Below, one piece after another: positions 1 to 7,429 of a DNA stretch of 13,453 nt (positions are counted from its first letter, which is position 1; each line of letters starts with the position of its first letter). Source of the DNA: Thermoprotei archaeon (lineage in GTDB: Archaea; Thermoproteota; Methanomethylicia; Nezhaarchaeales; WYZ-LMO8); assembly GCA_003650865.1 (NCBI GenBank), contig QMSN01000010.1, forward strand, positions 1 through 13,453, in the 5' to 3' direction. A program made the position numbers and the translations under genes. The notes below the pieces were generated by a model. The model did not search any database. It was given only the letters and a program-made list of their open reading frames with translations, and was not told the DNA's origin.

Positions 1-246
1 CTCAGAGCATCCTCCTTCGATAGGAGGAAGGAGCCTCCTAACATCAAGGCTGTTGAGGGACAAAGCATGAAGTGGGGTGCTAGAGAAGCTTTGAGAGGCT
101 TAAAGGAGCCTCCCGATGTGATCTACGACCTCGGTGACGTGGGCAAGGAGCCCATGATAAGGATCCTAGGCGAAAACGCTGTTGACGTCGTTAGAAAAGC
201 CGTGAAGATAGCTGGTAAGGTCAAAGAGCTAAAGAACACCTCGTGA
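1..246 (+). CDS. ThiN-domain thiamine-phosphate synthase or ThiR-like regulator, C-terminal part
   Basis: Open from the left edge in frame 1, giving 81 residues before TGA at 244-246; the N-terminal part lies outside the window. The segment FDRRKEPP followed by VEGQSMKWG, then IYDLGDVGKEPMIRILG and a helical end, matches the ThiN fold as I know it. In archaea this domain occurs as the thiamine-phosphate synthase module fused to ThiD, or as the ligand-binding part of the helix-turn-helix thiamine regulator ThiR. The enzyme form is known to use a conserved Arg and His. No His is present in this fragment, which leans towards the regulator form, but the alignment is from memory and the N-terminal domain that would decide is missing. 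The gene is convergent with the next one and overlaps it by 18 nt. Confidence 0.72.
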   Translation, partial: LRASSFDRRKEPPNIKAVEGQSMKWGAREALRGLKEPPDVIYDLGDVGKEPMIRILGENAVDVVRKAVKIAGKVKELKNTS

Positions 247-951
247 GACTAAAACCCTCCTTATGGCTGGGTCGCGAGACGCCAACCTTATAAGAACTTC
301 TTCAAACTCCTCATCGGGTTTAAGCTCATACTTGAGGTATACGCCAGTCCTACCGACCTCATCTCTTCTGGTCAAGACCTTAATCCTCTCTTGGACGATG
401 TCTACGCTAACCCCCAGTTTATCAGCCACGTAGAGCTCTCTGCCGATGATGGGCTCTTCGCAGTGCCCCCTAGCAGTAGGCTCAATTAGCTTAAGTCTCT
501 TATCAACACCACAAACTCTCTCCCCAGCCTTAAGCTCCTGTAGCGTAAGCTCACCGCCAAACTTGTAGAACTCCCTCTCATGCCTAGTAAACGGGGTTAA
601 CGGAAAGGTCACGACGGTCAAATCGTCGAGGTATATATGAGCTTTTACAGCGTGAGCTGGTGTCGCCTGCGTTATGAACCTCTTCAGGGGTTTTTCAGCA
701 AGTTCGTCTAAGGCTAGCTCAACTCTATACGAGGGTACAACGTAAGGTATTACTACGTCCACGTCGCTCGTAGGTGTGACGTCGCCTCGAGCTACACTAC
801 CGTGAACTATGGAGATTAAGGAGGCTCTCTCAAGTCTCTCCATGATCATTATGGCTTTACACCGAAGTTCCTGTAGGAGCTTCCACCTACTCTCGTCGTA
901 CACCACTTCTACTCTATCTCCCACCTTAACAGGCTTCTTCCTTCTACTCAC
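229..951 (-). CDS. Archaeal predicted nucleotidyltransferase (Pol beta-like fold)
   Basis: A 240-residue protein with a minimal nucleotidyltransferase signature, GSVARGDVTPTSDVDVVI, at about residues 51-68; D63 and D65 are the expected metal-binding carboxylates. A third acidic residue could be D109 or D110 in IYLDDLTVVTF. The part from about residue 120 to the end is charged and mixed alpha/beta and carries no motif I recognise. The overall plan resembles the stand-alone archaeal 'predicted nucleotidyltransferase' group; the substrate is unknown. The start is a GTG at 949-951 with no Shine-Dalgarno sequence, which fits a leaderless transcript from the TATA-like element at 975-983. Its 3' end overlaps the convergent ThiN gene by 18 nt. 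A substrate-specific role such as tRNA end repair or small-molecule adenylylation cannot be inferred from sequence. Confidence 0.8.
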   Translation of the reverse strand: MSRRKKPVKVGDRVEVVYDESRWKLLQELRCKAIMIMERLERASLISIVHGSVARGDVTPTSDVDVVIPYVVPSYRVELALDELAEKPLKRFITQATPAHAVKAHIYLDDLTVVTFPLTPFTRHEREFYKFGGELTLQELKAGERVCGVDKRLKLIEPTARGHCEEPIIGRELYVADKLGVSVDIVQERIKVLTRRDEVGRTGVYLKYELKPDEEFEEVLIRLASRDPAIRRVLVSRGVL

Positions 952-974
952 GAGACGTAGATTGTCGAGGCAAG

Positions 975-983
975 CTATAATAG
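975..983. promoter_or_regulatory. Shared TATA-like box of divergent nucleotidyltransferase and radical SAM genes
   Basis: CTATAATAG reads as a TATA box on both strands (CTATTATAG on the other). It is the only AT-rich element in the 59-bp divergent gap. Its centre is about 32 bp before the ATG at 1011 and about 28 bp before the GTG at 951. With the usual archaeal TATA-to-start distance of about 25-27 bp, both transcripts would start at, or within a few bases of, the start codon, which explains why neither start has a well-spaced ribosome binding site. Confidence 0.5.
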
Positions 984-1010
984 TGTAGCTCCTCTAAACG
1001 ATGGTGAAAG

Positions 1011-2018
1011 ATGGCGACCCAGAGGTTAGTAGTTGAGGTACCTGAGGATTGGCCCCTCATAGGTTGCATAGCCTTCGGCCTCATAGATAGAGGTACAAAC
1101 TTAATTCAAGTAAGACCCTCATCGTCTTGTCCCCTCTCTTGCATATTTTGCTCCACTGATGCTGGCCCCAGGTCGAGGCTTAGACAGGTGGAGTACCTAG
1201 TTGATGTCGACCACCTGATCAAGTGGTTTAAGCACTTAGCGAGCTTAAAGAAGTGCAAGTCTCTAGAAGCTCACATAGATACAGTTGGAGATCCACTAAC
1301 CTATAGGAACCTTCCAGAGCTCGTACACAGGTTATCAGAGATACCCAGGGTAAGCGTCATATCGTTACAGACACATGGCACACTGTTAAGCCATAAGCTG
1401 ATAAGTGACCTAGAAGCTGCTGGCTTATCTAGGATAAACCTCTCGATAGACGCATTGGATCCTGAACTTGCGAAGAGGCTTGCTGGCTCTCCTAATTATA
1501 ACCTAAACCACGTGCTCGAAATGGCTAAGGCCATAGCTCAAAGCAAGATAGACCTTCTCATAGCTCCTGTGTGGGTTCCAGGATACAATGACTTGGAGAT
1601 ACCGAAGATCGTGGAGTACGCGTTGAGCATAGGAGCTGGCAAGCGATGGCCTCCACTAGGAATTCAGAAGTTCAACGTTCATAAGTATGGCAGGAAGCCG
1701 AGAGGGGTTAAGCCGATGACTTGGTTTAAGTTCTATAGGGAATTGAGGAGGCTAGAAGCCACCTTCAATATTAAGCTCGTGCTTTCTCCTAAGGACTTTG
1801 GAATAGAGAGAGACTTCAAGCTGCCATTGAGGTTTAGGAGGGGCGACAAGGTTAAGGTTCAAGTTGTAGGTTGCGGCTGGCTTAAAGGCGAGAAGCTGGG
1901 AGTGGCTTTAGATAGAGTTATCACAATTGTTAATGCCCATGACGTGCCCGTGGGCTCAAGGCTTTCAGTCAGAATTCTGTCATGTAAGGACAACATCTAC
2001 GTGGCTGAGCCAGCCTAG
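1011..2018 (+). CDS. Radical SAM protein with C-terminal TRAM-like domain
   Basis: A 335-residue protein with the radical SAM cluster motif C40-x3-C44-x2-C47 (CPLSCIFC), a GD-containing segment (TVGDP, 91-95) in the place of the usual GGEP strand, and a TIM-barrel-like succession of strands and helices to about residue 260. Residues 275-335 (RRGDKVKVQVVGCGW... to ...VGSRLSVRILSC) look like a TRAM beta-barrel, an RNA-binding module found in MiaB-type methylthiotransferases and the TrmA family. There is no N-terminal methylthiotransferase domain, so it is not MiaB. The layout resembles the uncharacterised archaeal radical SAM group COG2100. RNA modification is an inference from the TRAM-like tail. 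The ATG at 1011 is used; the ATG at 1001 is in another frame. The RimI gene begins 8 nt downstream, suggesting one transcript with rimI and polB. Confidence 0.8.
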   Translation: MATQRLVVEVPEDWPLIGCIAFGLIDRGTNLIQVRPSSSCPLSCIFCSTDAGPRSRLRQVEYLVDVDHLIKWFKHLASLKKCKSLEAHIDTVGDPLTYRNLPELVHRLSEIPRVSVISLQTHGTLLSHKLISDLEAAGLSRINLSIDALDPELAKRLAGSPNYNLNHVLEMAKAIAQSKIDLLIAPVWVPGYNDLEIPKIVEYALSIGAGKRWPPLGIQKFNVHKYGRKPRGVKPMTWFKFYRELRRLEATFNIKLVLSPKDFGIERDFKLPLRFRRGDKVKVQVVGCGWLKGEKLGVALDRVITIVNAHDVPVGSRLSVRILSCKDNIYVAEPA

Positions 2019-2023
2019 GAGGT
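2017..2023 (+). promoter_or_regulatory. Ribosome binding site of rimI, overlapping the radical SAM stop codon
   Basis: AGGAGGT, nearly the full complement of the 16S rRNA 3' end, shares bases with the TAG stop at 2016-2018. It lies 3 nt before ATG 2027, 6 nt before CTG 2030 and 9 nt before TTG 2033, all in the same frame. The 3-nt spacing to ATG is short, so initiation a codon or two downstream is possible, without effect on the protein core. Confidence 0.6.
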
Positions 2024-2026
2024 AGG

Positions 2027-2488
2027 ATGCTGTTGAAGGTTGTCATCAGGAGAGCTAGGCCGTCGGACCTTGGCGGGGTTGTGGAAGTCGAGAACTTGAG
2101 TTTTGATAGGCCTTACCCACCAGATCTATTTTACATGTTCCTCCTACTCCATGGAGATCTGTTTTACGTGGCCTCCGTCGGAGGCCTCATTGTTGGATAC
2201 GTGGTTGCAACTAAGAGATGTAGTGGAGTAGGCCACATACTTTCGCTGGCTGTAAGGCCTGAGTGGCGTAGAAGGCGTATAGGGTCTAGCCTCATGAAGG
2301 CGGTCTTGGAGAAGCTCAAGTCTCAAGGTGTGGATCAAGTAGTGCTTGAAGTCGCTGTCAGCAATACTAGAGCAATATTCTTCTACGAATCCCTTGGCTT
2401 CCAAAGGACTAGTGTGATTAAGGGGTACTACCCGTGGGGCGAAGACGCCTACTTAATGGTTAAGAGGCTGAGAGAAGATGAGCATTAA
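2027..2488 (+). CDS. rimI: RimI/Ard1-type N-alpha-acetyltransferase (GNAT family)
   Basis: A 153-residue single GNAT domain, the usual length for archaeal N-terminal acetyltransferases, which modify the N-termini of many cytoplasmic proteins using acetyl-CoA. It opens with IRRARPSDLGGVVEVE, typical of the family. The acetyl-CoA phosphate-binding loop is R83-x-x-G86-x-S88, after LAVRPEWR. The strand LEVAVSNTRAIFFYESLGF (107-125) carries the Asn and the Tyr (Y120) that usually serve as CoA contact and general acid. The end, GYYPWGEDAYLMVKRL, is the classic RimI/Ard1 closing strand. It sits between the radical SAM gene and polB on the same strand. Protein N-terminal acetylation is known for the archaeal family; specific targets cannot be read from sequence. 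Confidence 0.9.
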   Translation: MLLKVVIRRARPSDLGGVVEVENLSFDRPYPPDLFYMFLLLHGDLFYVASVGGLIVGYVVATKRCSGVGHILSLAVRPEWRRRRIGSSLMKAVLEKLKSQGVDQVVLEVAVSNTRAIFFYESLGFQRTSVIKGYYPWGEDAYLMVKRLREDEH

Positions 2489-2520
2489 GTTTAATGTGTA
2501 GCGTCGCCAAAATTCTAGTG

Positions 2521-2524
2521 GGAG
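2521..2524 (+). promoter_or_regulatory. Ribosome binding site that decides the polB start
   Basis: GGAG lies 8 nt before ATG 2533. The upstream in-frame ATG at 2494 has no such element; it sits 5 nt after the rimI stop and would add 13 residues (MCSVAKILVGARL) that look unlike a polymerase N-terminus. The start at 2533 gives MPQKLVFWLLDINYD, as expected for the family. Confidence 0.55.
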
Positions 2525-2532
2525 CGCGCCTT

Positions 2533-4914
2533 ATGCCCCAGAAACTGGTGTTCTGGCTCTTAGACATAAACTACGATGTAGAGTCAAAGACGCCAGTAGT
2601 CAATATGTGGGGCTTAACTGAAGATGGAAAGAAGGTGCTCGTCAAGGACTACAGCTTTAGACCCTACTTCTACGTCCTACCCAAGATGGGCGTCGATTTG
2701 TCCAAGGCCGTTAAGGACATAAAGTTGCTCGAGGATCCCGCTGAGCCCATAATATCCATAGACTTAGTGGACAAGAAGTACTTCGGCAAGCCTGTCAAGG
2801 CCATTAAGGTTACATGTTTAATACCTCAATCAGTCCCCTCCTATAGAGAGAAGATTGGAAGGTTAAGCTGGGTTGAGGACGTCTTAGAAGCTGACATAAG
2901 GTTCTACATGAGATACCTGATAGATAACGGGGTTAACCCCTGCGATTGGCATGAAGTTGAGGTTGAAGAGGAGAAGGTTCCTCCAGGCTTTGAGCTAGAT
3001 GCTGTGTATAGAGCTCTTAGCAGACCTCAACCCATACTTAAGGATGAGCCTCCACCCCTAAAGGTATTGTCGTTCGACATAGAGTGTTACAATAAAGCTG
3101 GATCTCCTGTTGCTCAGAGAGACCCCATTATCATAATATCGCTCGTGGCCAACGGAGAGAGCAAGGTCATGACTGCAAATGACCACGACGACTCCTCTCT
3201 GCTCAAGGAGTTCGTGGAGTACATCCAGAAGTTCGACCCCGACATAATCTCGGGCTATAACAGTAACCACTTCGACTGGCCTTACATACAGGCTAGAGCT
3301 AAGCTTCATGGCGTGAAGCTTAAGGTGAGTCGAGAGCTCACAGAGCCTCATCAGAGCGTCTACGGCCATATATCTATAGTGGGTAGGGCCAACATTGACC
3401 TCTACGACTACGCTGAGGACCTCATGGACGTGAAGATAAAGACCCTTGAGAACGTAGCGGACTACTTAGGCGTCATGCCTAAGGACAAGAGGATACTCAT
3501 AGATTACATAGACATAGCGAGCTACTGGGATGACCCCTCTAAGAGGGACTTATTGAAGAGGTATGCAGAGGAAGATGCAGTTTCGGCATATGGAATAACG
3601 ATGGAGGTTCTACCCTTCGCAATACAGCTCTCTAGGCTGACTGGCGTGCCCCTCGACCAAGTCTTAGCAGCCTCTGTTGGCTTCAGAGTTGAGTGGTACT
3701 TAATGAGGGTCGCCTACAGAGAGGGAGAACTAGTCCCCAATAGAGTTGAGCGTAAGTATGAGCCATATAGAGGAGGTCTAGTCCTAAAGCCAAAGGAGGG
3801 GCTTCACGAGAACATAGCTGTACTGGACTTCTCAGCCATGTACCCTCACCTCATGATAAAGTATAACATAGGCTTTGACACCTACGTGCCTCCTGAAGAG
3901 TCCTGCAACCCTGATGAGTGTTACGTGGCTCCAGAGGTGGGGCATAGGTTTAGAACTCACCCTCCAAGCCTCTACAGAAAGGCTCTAGAGAAGTTATTAG
4001 AGCTTAGAAAGGCCATAAGGGACGAGATGAAGAAGCTTGACCCTAAGGATCCCTACTACATCCTCTTAGACAACAGGCAGAGAGCCGTTAAGACTATGAC
4101 TAACGCCATGTATGGTTACCTAGGTTGGACTGGTGCTAGGTTCTACTTAAAGCCATGTGCTGAAGCAACAGCGGCTTACGGTAGACAGACCATAATGAAG
4201 ACCATAAAGATGGCCAAGGAGATGGGCTTAAACGTCATTTACGGCGACACGGATAGCATATTCGTTAAGTACGATGAGAGCAAGGTAAGGGCCTTCATAG
4301 AGAGGGTAGAGAAGGAGTTGGGTCTCGAGATAAAGCTGGAGAAGATATACAAGGTTTGCTTCTTCACGGAGGCAGCCAAGAAGTACGCTGGCTTGACTAT
4401 AGATGGCAGAATAGACGTTGTAGGGTTTGAAGCGGTTAGAGGTGACTGGTGCTCTCTAGCTCAAGAGGTGCAGTCAAAGGTCTTAGAGCTAATATTGGTT
4501 AAGAAGAATGTTCAAGCAGCTATAAACTACGTCAAGGACGTGATAAATAAGGTTAGAAGCGGAAAGGTCGACATAAAGGACCTGGTCATATGGAAGACCC
4601 TCTCTAAGTCTCTTGACGAATACGAAGTTGAGGCAGCCCATGTTCAAGCAGCAAGGCAGCTCTTAGCTGCTGGCCACAGGCTTGAAGTGGGTGACAAGAT
4701 AGGCTTCGTAGTCGTTAAAGGAGCTTCAGAGAAGATATCAGGTAGGGTTAAGCCCTACATTTTCGCCTCTATGGATGAGATTGACAAGGAATACTACGCT
4801 AGAAAGCAGATAGCCGCATTAGCCTTAAGAATCTTAAAGTACTTTGGCGTGTCTGAGGAGCAACTACTTACAGGGGTTAAGCAGGCGTCACTGTTTGACT
4901 TTCTTAGGAGATAA
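2533..4914 (+). CDS. polB: Family B DNA polymerase with proofreading exonuclease and PIP box
   Basis: Replicative-type DNA polymerase of 793 residues from the preferred start. In order: an N-terminal domain with RPYFYVLP (43-50), the region of the uracil-reading pocket in archaeal enzymes; exonuclease motif I FDIECYN (D182, E184); motif II NSNHFD (N243-D248); motif III YAEED (Y344, D348); polymerase motif A DFSAMYP (D432); motif B KTMTNAMYG (520-528); motif C YGDTDSIF (D572, D574); KKY at 616-618; and FEAVRGDW near 632-639. All catalytic acids are present, so both polymerase and proofreading activity are expected. The C-terminus QASLFDFL (784-791) is a canonical PCNA-interacting box. VAPEVGHRFR and the DFSAMYP form resemble the crenarchaeal B3 paralogue; this subtype call is from memory. 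It is last in the radical SAM-rimI-polB set and overlaps the convergent DHH gene by 27 nt. Confidence 0.96.
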   Translation: MPQKLVFWLLDINYDVESKTPVVNMWGLTEDGKKVLVKDYSFRPYFYVLPKMGVDLSKAVKDIKLLEDPAEPIISIDLVDKKYFGKPVKAIKVTCLIPQSVPSYREKIGRLSWVEDVLEADIRFYMRYLIDNGVNPCDWHEVEVEEEKVPPGFELDAVYRALSRPQPILKDEPPPLKVLSFDIECYNKAGSPVAQRDPIIIISLVANGESKVMTANDHDDSSLLKEFVEYIQKFDPDIISGYNSNHFDWPYIQARAKLHGVKLKVSRELTEPHQSVYGHISIVGRANIDLYDYAEDLMDVKIKTLENVADYLGVMPKDKRILIDYIDIASYWDDPSKRDLLKRYAEEDAVSAYGITMEVLPFAIQLSRLTGVPLDQVLAASVGFRVEWYLMRVAYREGELVPNRVERKYEPYRGGLVLKPKEGLHENIAVLDFSAMYPHLMIKYNIGFDTYVPPEESCNPDECYVAPEVGHRFRTHPPSLYRKALEKLLELRKAIRDEMKKLDPKDPYYILLDNRQRAVKTMTNAMYGYLGWTGARFYLKPCAEATAAYGRQTIMKTIKMAKEMGLNVIYGDTDSIFVKYDESKVRAFIERVEKELGLEIKLEKIYKVCFFTEAAKKYAGLTIDGRIDVVGFEAVRGDWCSLAQEVQSKVLELILVKKNVQAAINYVKDVINKVRSGKVDIKDLVIWKTLSKSLDEYEVEAAHVQAARQLLAAGHRLEVGDKIGFVVVKGASEKISGRVKPYIFASMDEIDKEYYARKQIAALALRILKYFGVSEEQLLTGVKQASLFDFLRR

Positions 4915-6159
4915 GAAGTCCATGAGCGTAGCTCCACGCCTCTCCTCCTTAACCCTCTCCTTTTTCGCGTACTCGTCCATGAAGCTTATGAAGTCCCTCT
5001 CCCTCCCCTTAGGGATGACACCGCTAGCGGCAGCTGCATGACCATCACCAAACCCTCCAACCTTCTCCGCCGCCTTGGGTAGTAACTTCGAGAGAGGCTC
5101 CATGGCTCCCAGCTCTATCATACTCACAACTCTACGAGGAGCTCTAGCTGAGACCTTAACTAAGTCTCCCTTGAGCTTGCCTATGCCAGGTATGTCCGGC
5201 CTCATGTTCATGAAGCCCACGAGCACCTTATCCTCATCTACAAGCCGTTGGTGCATGAGGTAGCTGCAGAATGTTCCTATGACCTTGACTCCCATGTTGT
5301 AAAAGGCGTCTTCAACGTGGAACCACTGTACGTGCTTGGCCTTCCGAAATCCTTCTTGGTGGAGCTTAGCCATAACGGAGGAGTAAGCCTTCTTCCTTTC
5401 CTGCTCTAGCTGCTTTAGGTAGCCTTCAACGCCGATCCAAGAGCTCTTGATGCAAGCATCCACAGCTTTTTGAGGTCCTTCACCATAGTATCCCACGGAG
5501 GCTAGTATATTAAGCTTGGTAGATATGGATTCAGGACTTACGCTCCTACCATCCCACGTAACGCTTCTCTTACCCCTAGCTTTATCGTAAGTTGCCACTC
5601 CCGCCTTAATGGCCTCATTAAGAACCTCCATGTTTAGCCCTTTAGGCTCTCCCGGTATCTCAACTGAACCTATAACGGCTAGGTGTGCTAGACTCGGGGT
5701 GCTGGGCTTTATGGACTTAGAGAAGAAGTACGCTAAGCTAGCGCCACAAGCATATACACCGCCATCTACGCCGTAGACCTCTGGGTTTAAGACGGTTATG
5801 GTTGGGTCCTCAAGGGGCTCCATATCGTGGTGGTCTAACACAAGTATTTCCCTTCTACCCTTGTTCACTTTCGATATGAGGCTTAAGTGGGGGCTTCCGA
5901 GGTCGGCGTATATTATGGGTCCATCACCTATCTCTTGGATGACCTCGATGGCTTGAGGATACGTCTTCTCTAAGCACACAGTTCTCACTTTGCAGACGTC
6001 GGATAAGGCATACTTGAGTAGAGCGCCAGCCGTGACGCCATCAGCGTCGTCGTGATGTATCAATAGGACTTCTTCAGGCCTCTTTTCGAGGAGCCTCTTA
6101 GCTGCCTTCTCTATCTCCTTCACGAGGGCTTGAAGTTTAACCTCCACATCACCTCTCAT
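4888..6159 (-). CDS. DHH-family phosphoesterase, RecJ/GAN-like nuclease
   Basis: A 423-residue protein from ATG 6159 (428 from the in-frame GTG at 6174). Using the longer numbering: motif I HHDDADG (40-46), motif II IYADLG (D91), motif III DHH (114-116), and the C-terminal DHHA1 glycine motif GGFGDGHAAAASG (373-385). A charged helical segment at about 250-275 separates the halves. This is the archaeal RecJ-like group, which includes the CMG-associated nuclease GAN and Cdc45 relatives; single-strand DNA or RNA exonuclease activity is the family expectation. Oddity: where RecJ/GAN motif IV has GxxxD, this protein reads VIGSVEIPGE, so the conserved Asp is absent. ATG 6159 is preferred because GAGG lies 7 nt before it, while GTG 6174 has none. 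It follows dnaG by 18 nt. Its tail GATLMDFL (414-421) resembles the PolB PIP box. Confidence 0.88.
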   Translation of the reverse strand: MRGDVEVKLQALVKEIEKAAKRLLEKRPEEVLLIHHDDADGVTAGALLKYALSDVCKVRTVCLEKTYPQAIEVIQEIGDGPIIYADLGSPHLSLISKVNKGRREILVLDHHDMEPLEDPTITVLNPEVYGVDGGVYACGASLAYFFSKSIKPSTPSLAHLAVIGSVEIPGEPKGLNMEVLNEAIKAGVATYDKARGKRSVTWDGRSVSPESISTKLNILASVGYYGEGPQKAVDACIKSSWIGVEGYLKQLEQERKKAYSSVMAKLHQEGFRKAKHVQWFHVEDAFYNMGVKVIGTFCSYLMHQRLVDEDKVLVGFMNMRPDIPGIGKLKGDLVKVSARAPRRVVSMIELGAMEPLSKLLPKAAEKVGGFGDGHAAAASGVIPKGRERDFISFMDEYAKKERVKEERRGATLMDFLSPKKVKQ

Positions 6160-6166
6160 AGAGTAG

Positions 6167-6170
6167 CCTC
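6167..6170 (-). promoter_or_regulatory. Ribosome binding site that decides the DHH nuclease start
   Basis: On the minus strand GAGG is followed by a 7-nt spacer and ATG at 6159-6157. The upstream GTG at 6174-6172, 3 nt after the dnaG stop, has no comparable element before it. Confidence 0.5.
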
Positions 6171-6177
6171 GCACAAG

Positions 6178-7356
6178 TTATGTGGAGCTACTTAAGTTAT
6201 CAAAAGTCAGGATTTCTAAGCTTGTGGGTCTATGCGTTACGTCACCGACTCTACCGCCTATGAGCATCCTAACTCCCTTAGCCTCAGCCACTTCTACGAG
6301 CCTCTGAGTTACAATGCCATCGAAGATCACGTACTTCGCTGGGTCCTCGGTGTTTTGTAGGTACTCAGTTAAGCTTCTTACGGGCATTCTTTTGAGGAGC
6401 CTCCAATTCTCATCGTAGACCAGGGCCTCGAGACTGCCTTGAAGCTTTGTGGCCTCTGATGCCACTTCAGCTGGGACCTTGACCACCTTTTGCACTACCT
6501 CGTGGTGAGACGGCTGTACTTGCTGTCCTCGCTCGAGAGTTGTTAAGTACTCGCTGAGCGGAACCTTATCTCTCAAGCACTTGGCTATCTCCTTCCCAGT
6601 CAGCTCTTCGACTTCCTTGCCTGGAGGTGCTCGAGCGACATAGTCTATGTCGGCAACCTGAATGAGCTGTCTTAACACGAGCTCTCCACCTCTATCTCCA
6701 TCCACGAAGGCTATGGTAGTCTTCTCCTTGCACAAGTTGACTATGGTCTTGGGGACTGATGCACCCTCTATAGCTATGACGTTGCGGTAGTCATGCCTTA
6801 AGAGGTTCACGACATCAGCCCTCCCCTCAACAATGATTATAGTGTCGCTCTTGTCCACATCTGGTCCAGCAGGCAGCTTCTCAGGGCCATAGGAGATCAA
6901 CTGGGCCTCCCTGACAGCCTTCAGTATCTCCTCAGTCATCTCTCTAGTGTCTGGAAGAGCTTCTCTCCACTTAGCTAGTAACTCCTTCGCTCTCTCAACT
7001 ATCCTCTTCCTCTTCTCCTCCCTGACATCCTCTATCTTAAGCACCGTTATCTTCGCGTCATAGGGCCCCACCTTATCGACGGTCTCTATGGCTGCAGCTA
7101 CGAGTGCGGTCTCGACTTTATCCAGATTTGAGGGGATCTCTATGTGCCCCCTCGACTTATTGCCTTTCTCCTCTAGAACCACTTGAACCCTCCCTATCCT
7201 ACCGGCTTTCTGAAGCTCCCTTAGGTCAAGTCTGTCTCCGAGAAGCCCCTCCGTCTGACCGAAGACAGCTCCTATGACATCTGACTTATCAACTATGCCG
7301 TCGACCTCTATTGACGCGTAGATAACGTACTTAGCTGTAATGGCCACTCCTCCCAT
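6178..7356 (-). CDS. dnaG: Archaeal DnaG-like primase (Toprim)
   Basis: A 392-residue protein from ATG 7356. The N-terminus, AKYVIYASIEVDGIVDKSDVIGAVFGQTEGLLG, is the diagnostic archaeal DnaG opening. A charged helical stretch follows (about 110-150), then the Toprim domain with IIIVEGRADVVNLL (catalytic Glu) and FVDGDRGGEL (DxD). There is no bacterial-type zinc-binding domain, as expected in archaea. Archaeal DnaG is known both as a primase and as a poly(A)-binding subunit of the RNA exosome; which role dominates here cannot be told. The C-terminal quarter (QPSHHEVVQK to the end) fits the archaeal C-terminal region. It lies 73 nt after tyrS and 18 nt before the DHH nuclease, so tyrS-dnaG-DHH are probably cotranscribed at least in part. 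An upstream in-frame GTG (7365) would add three residues but lies inside the ribosome binding site. Confidence 0.95.
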   Translation of the reverse strand: MGGVAITAKYVIYASIEVDGIVDKSDVIGAVFGQTEGLLGDRLDLRELQKAGRIGRVQVVLEEKGNKSRGHIEIPSNLDKVETALVAAAIETVDKVGPYDAKITVLKIEDVREEKRKRIVERAKELLAKWREALPDTREMTEEILKAVREAQLISYGPEKLPAGPDVDKSDTIIIVEGRADVVNLLRHDYRNVIAIEGASVPKTIVNLCKEKTTIAFVDGDRGGELVLRQLIQVADIDYVARAPPGKEVEELTGKEIAKCLRDKVPLSEYLTTLERGQQVQPSHHEVVQKVVKVPAEVASEATKLQGSLEALVYDENWRLLKRMPVRSLTEYLQNTEDPAKYVIFDGIVTQRLVEVAEAKGVRMLIGGRVGDVTHRPTSLEILTFDNLSSST

Positions 7357-7361
7357 TTTAA

Positions 7362-7367
7362 CCACCT
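7362..7367 (-). promoter_or_regulatory. Ribosome binding site that decides the dnaG start
   Basis: Minus-strand AGGTGG is 5 nt before ATG 7356. The alternative GTG start at 7365-7363 is part of this element itself, so it cannot use it. A second purine run, GAAGGAGGA, lies about 14-20 nt further upstream with no start codon at a usable distance. Confidence 0.55.
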
Positions 7368-7429
7368 TCTAGTAGCTATTCCTCCTTCAGATCTATGCAT
7401 TAGGACACTATGATAAGTCGAGGAGACCC

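Noticed and set aside
2494..2532. Upstream ATG extending PolB by 13 residues
   Set aside because: It has no ribosome binding site, the added residues do not fit the family N-terminus, and ATG 2533 has GGAG at good spacing.
2929..2940. GGGGTTAACCCC palindrome
   Set aside because: It lies within the polB reading frame, encoding Gly-Val-Asn-Pro; there is no promoter context, so it is probably coincidental.
3058..3369. 103-codon open frame on the minus strand
   Set aside because: It is antisense to the PolB exonuclease region, where the sense strand carries conserved motifs.
4110..4122. Unusual polymerase motif B (NAMYG) as a sign of altered fidelity
   Set aside because: Ala at the second position is common in archaeal family B enzymes (NASYG, NATYG) and the next position is naturally variable.
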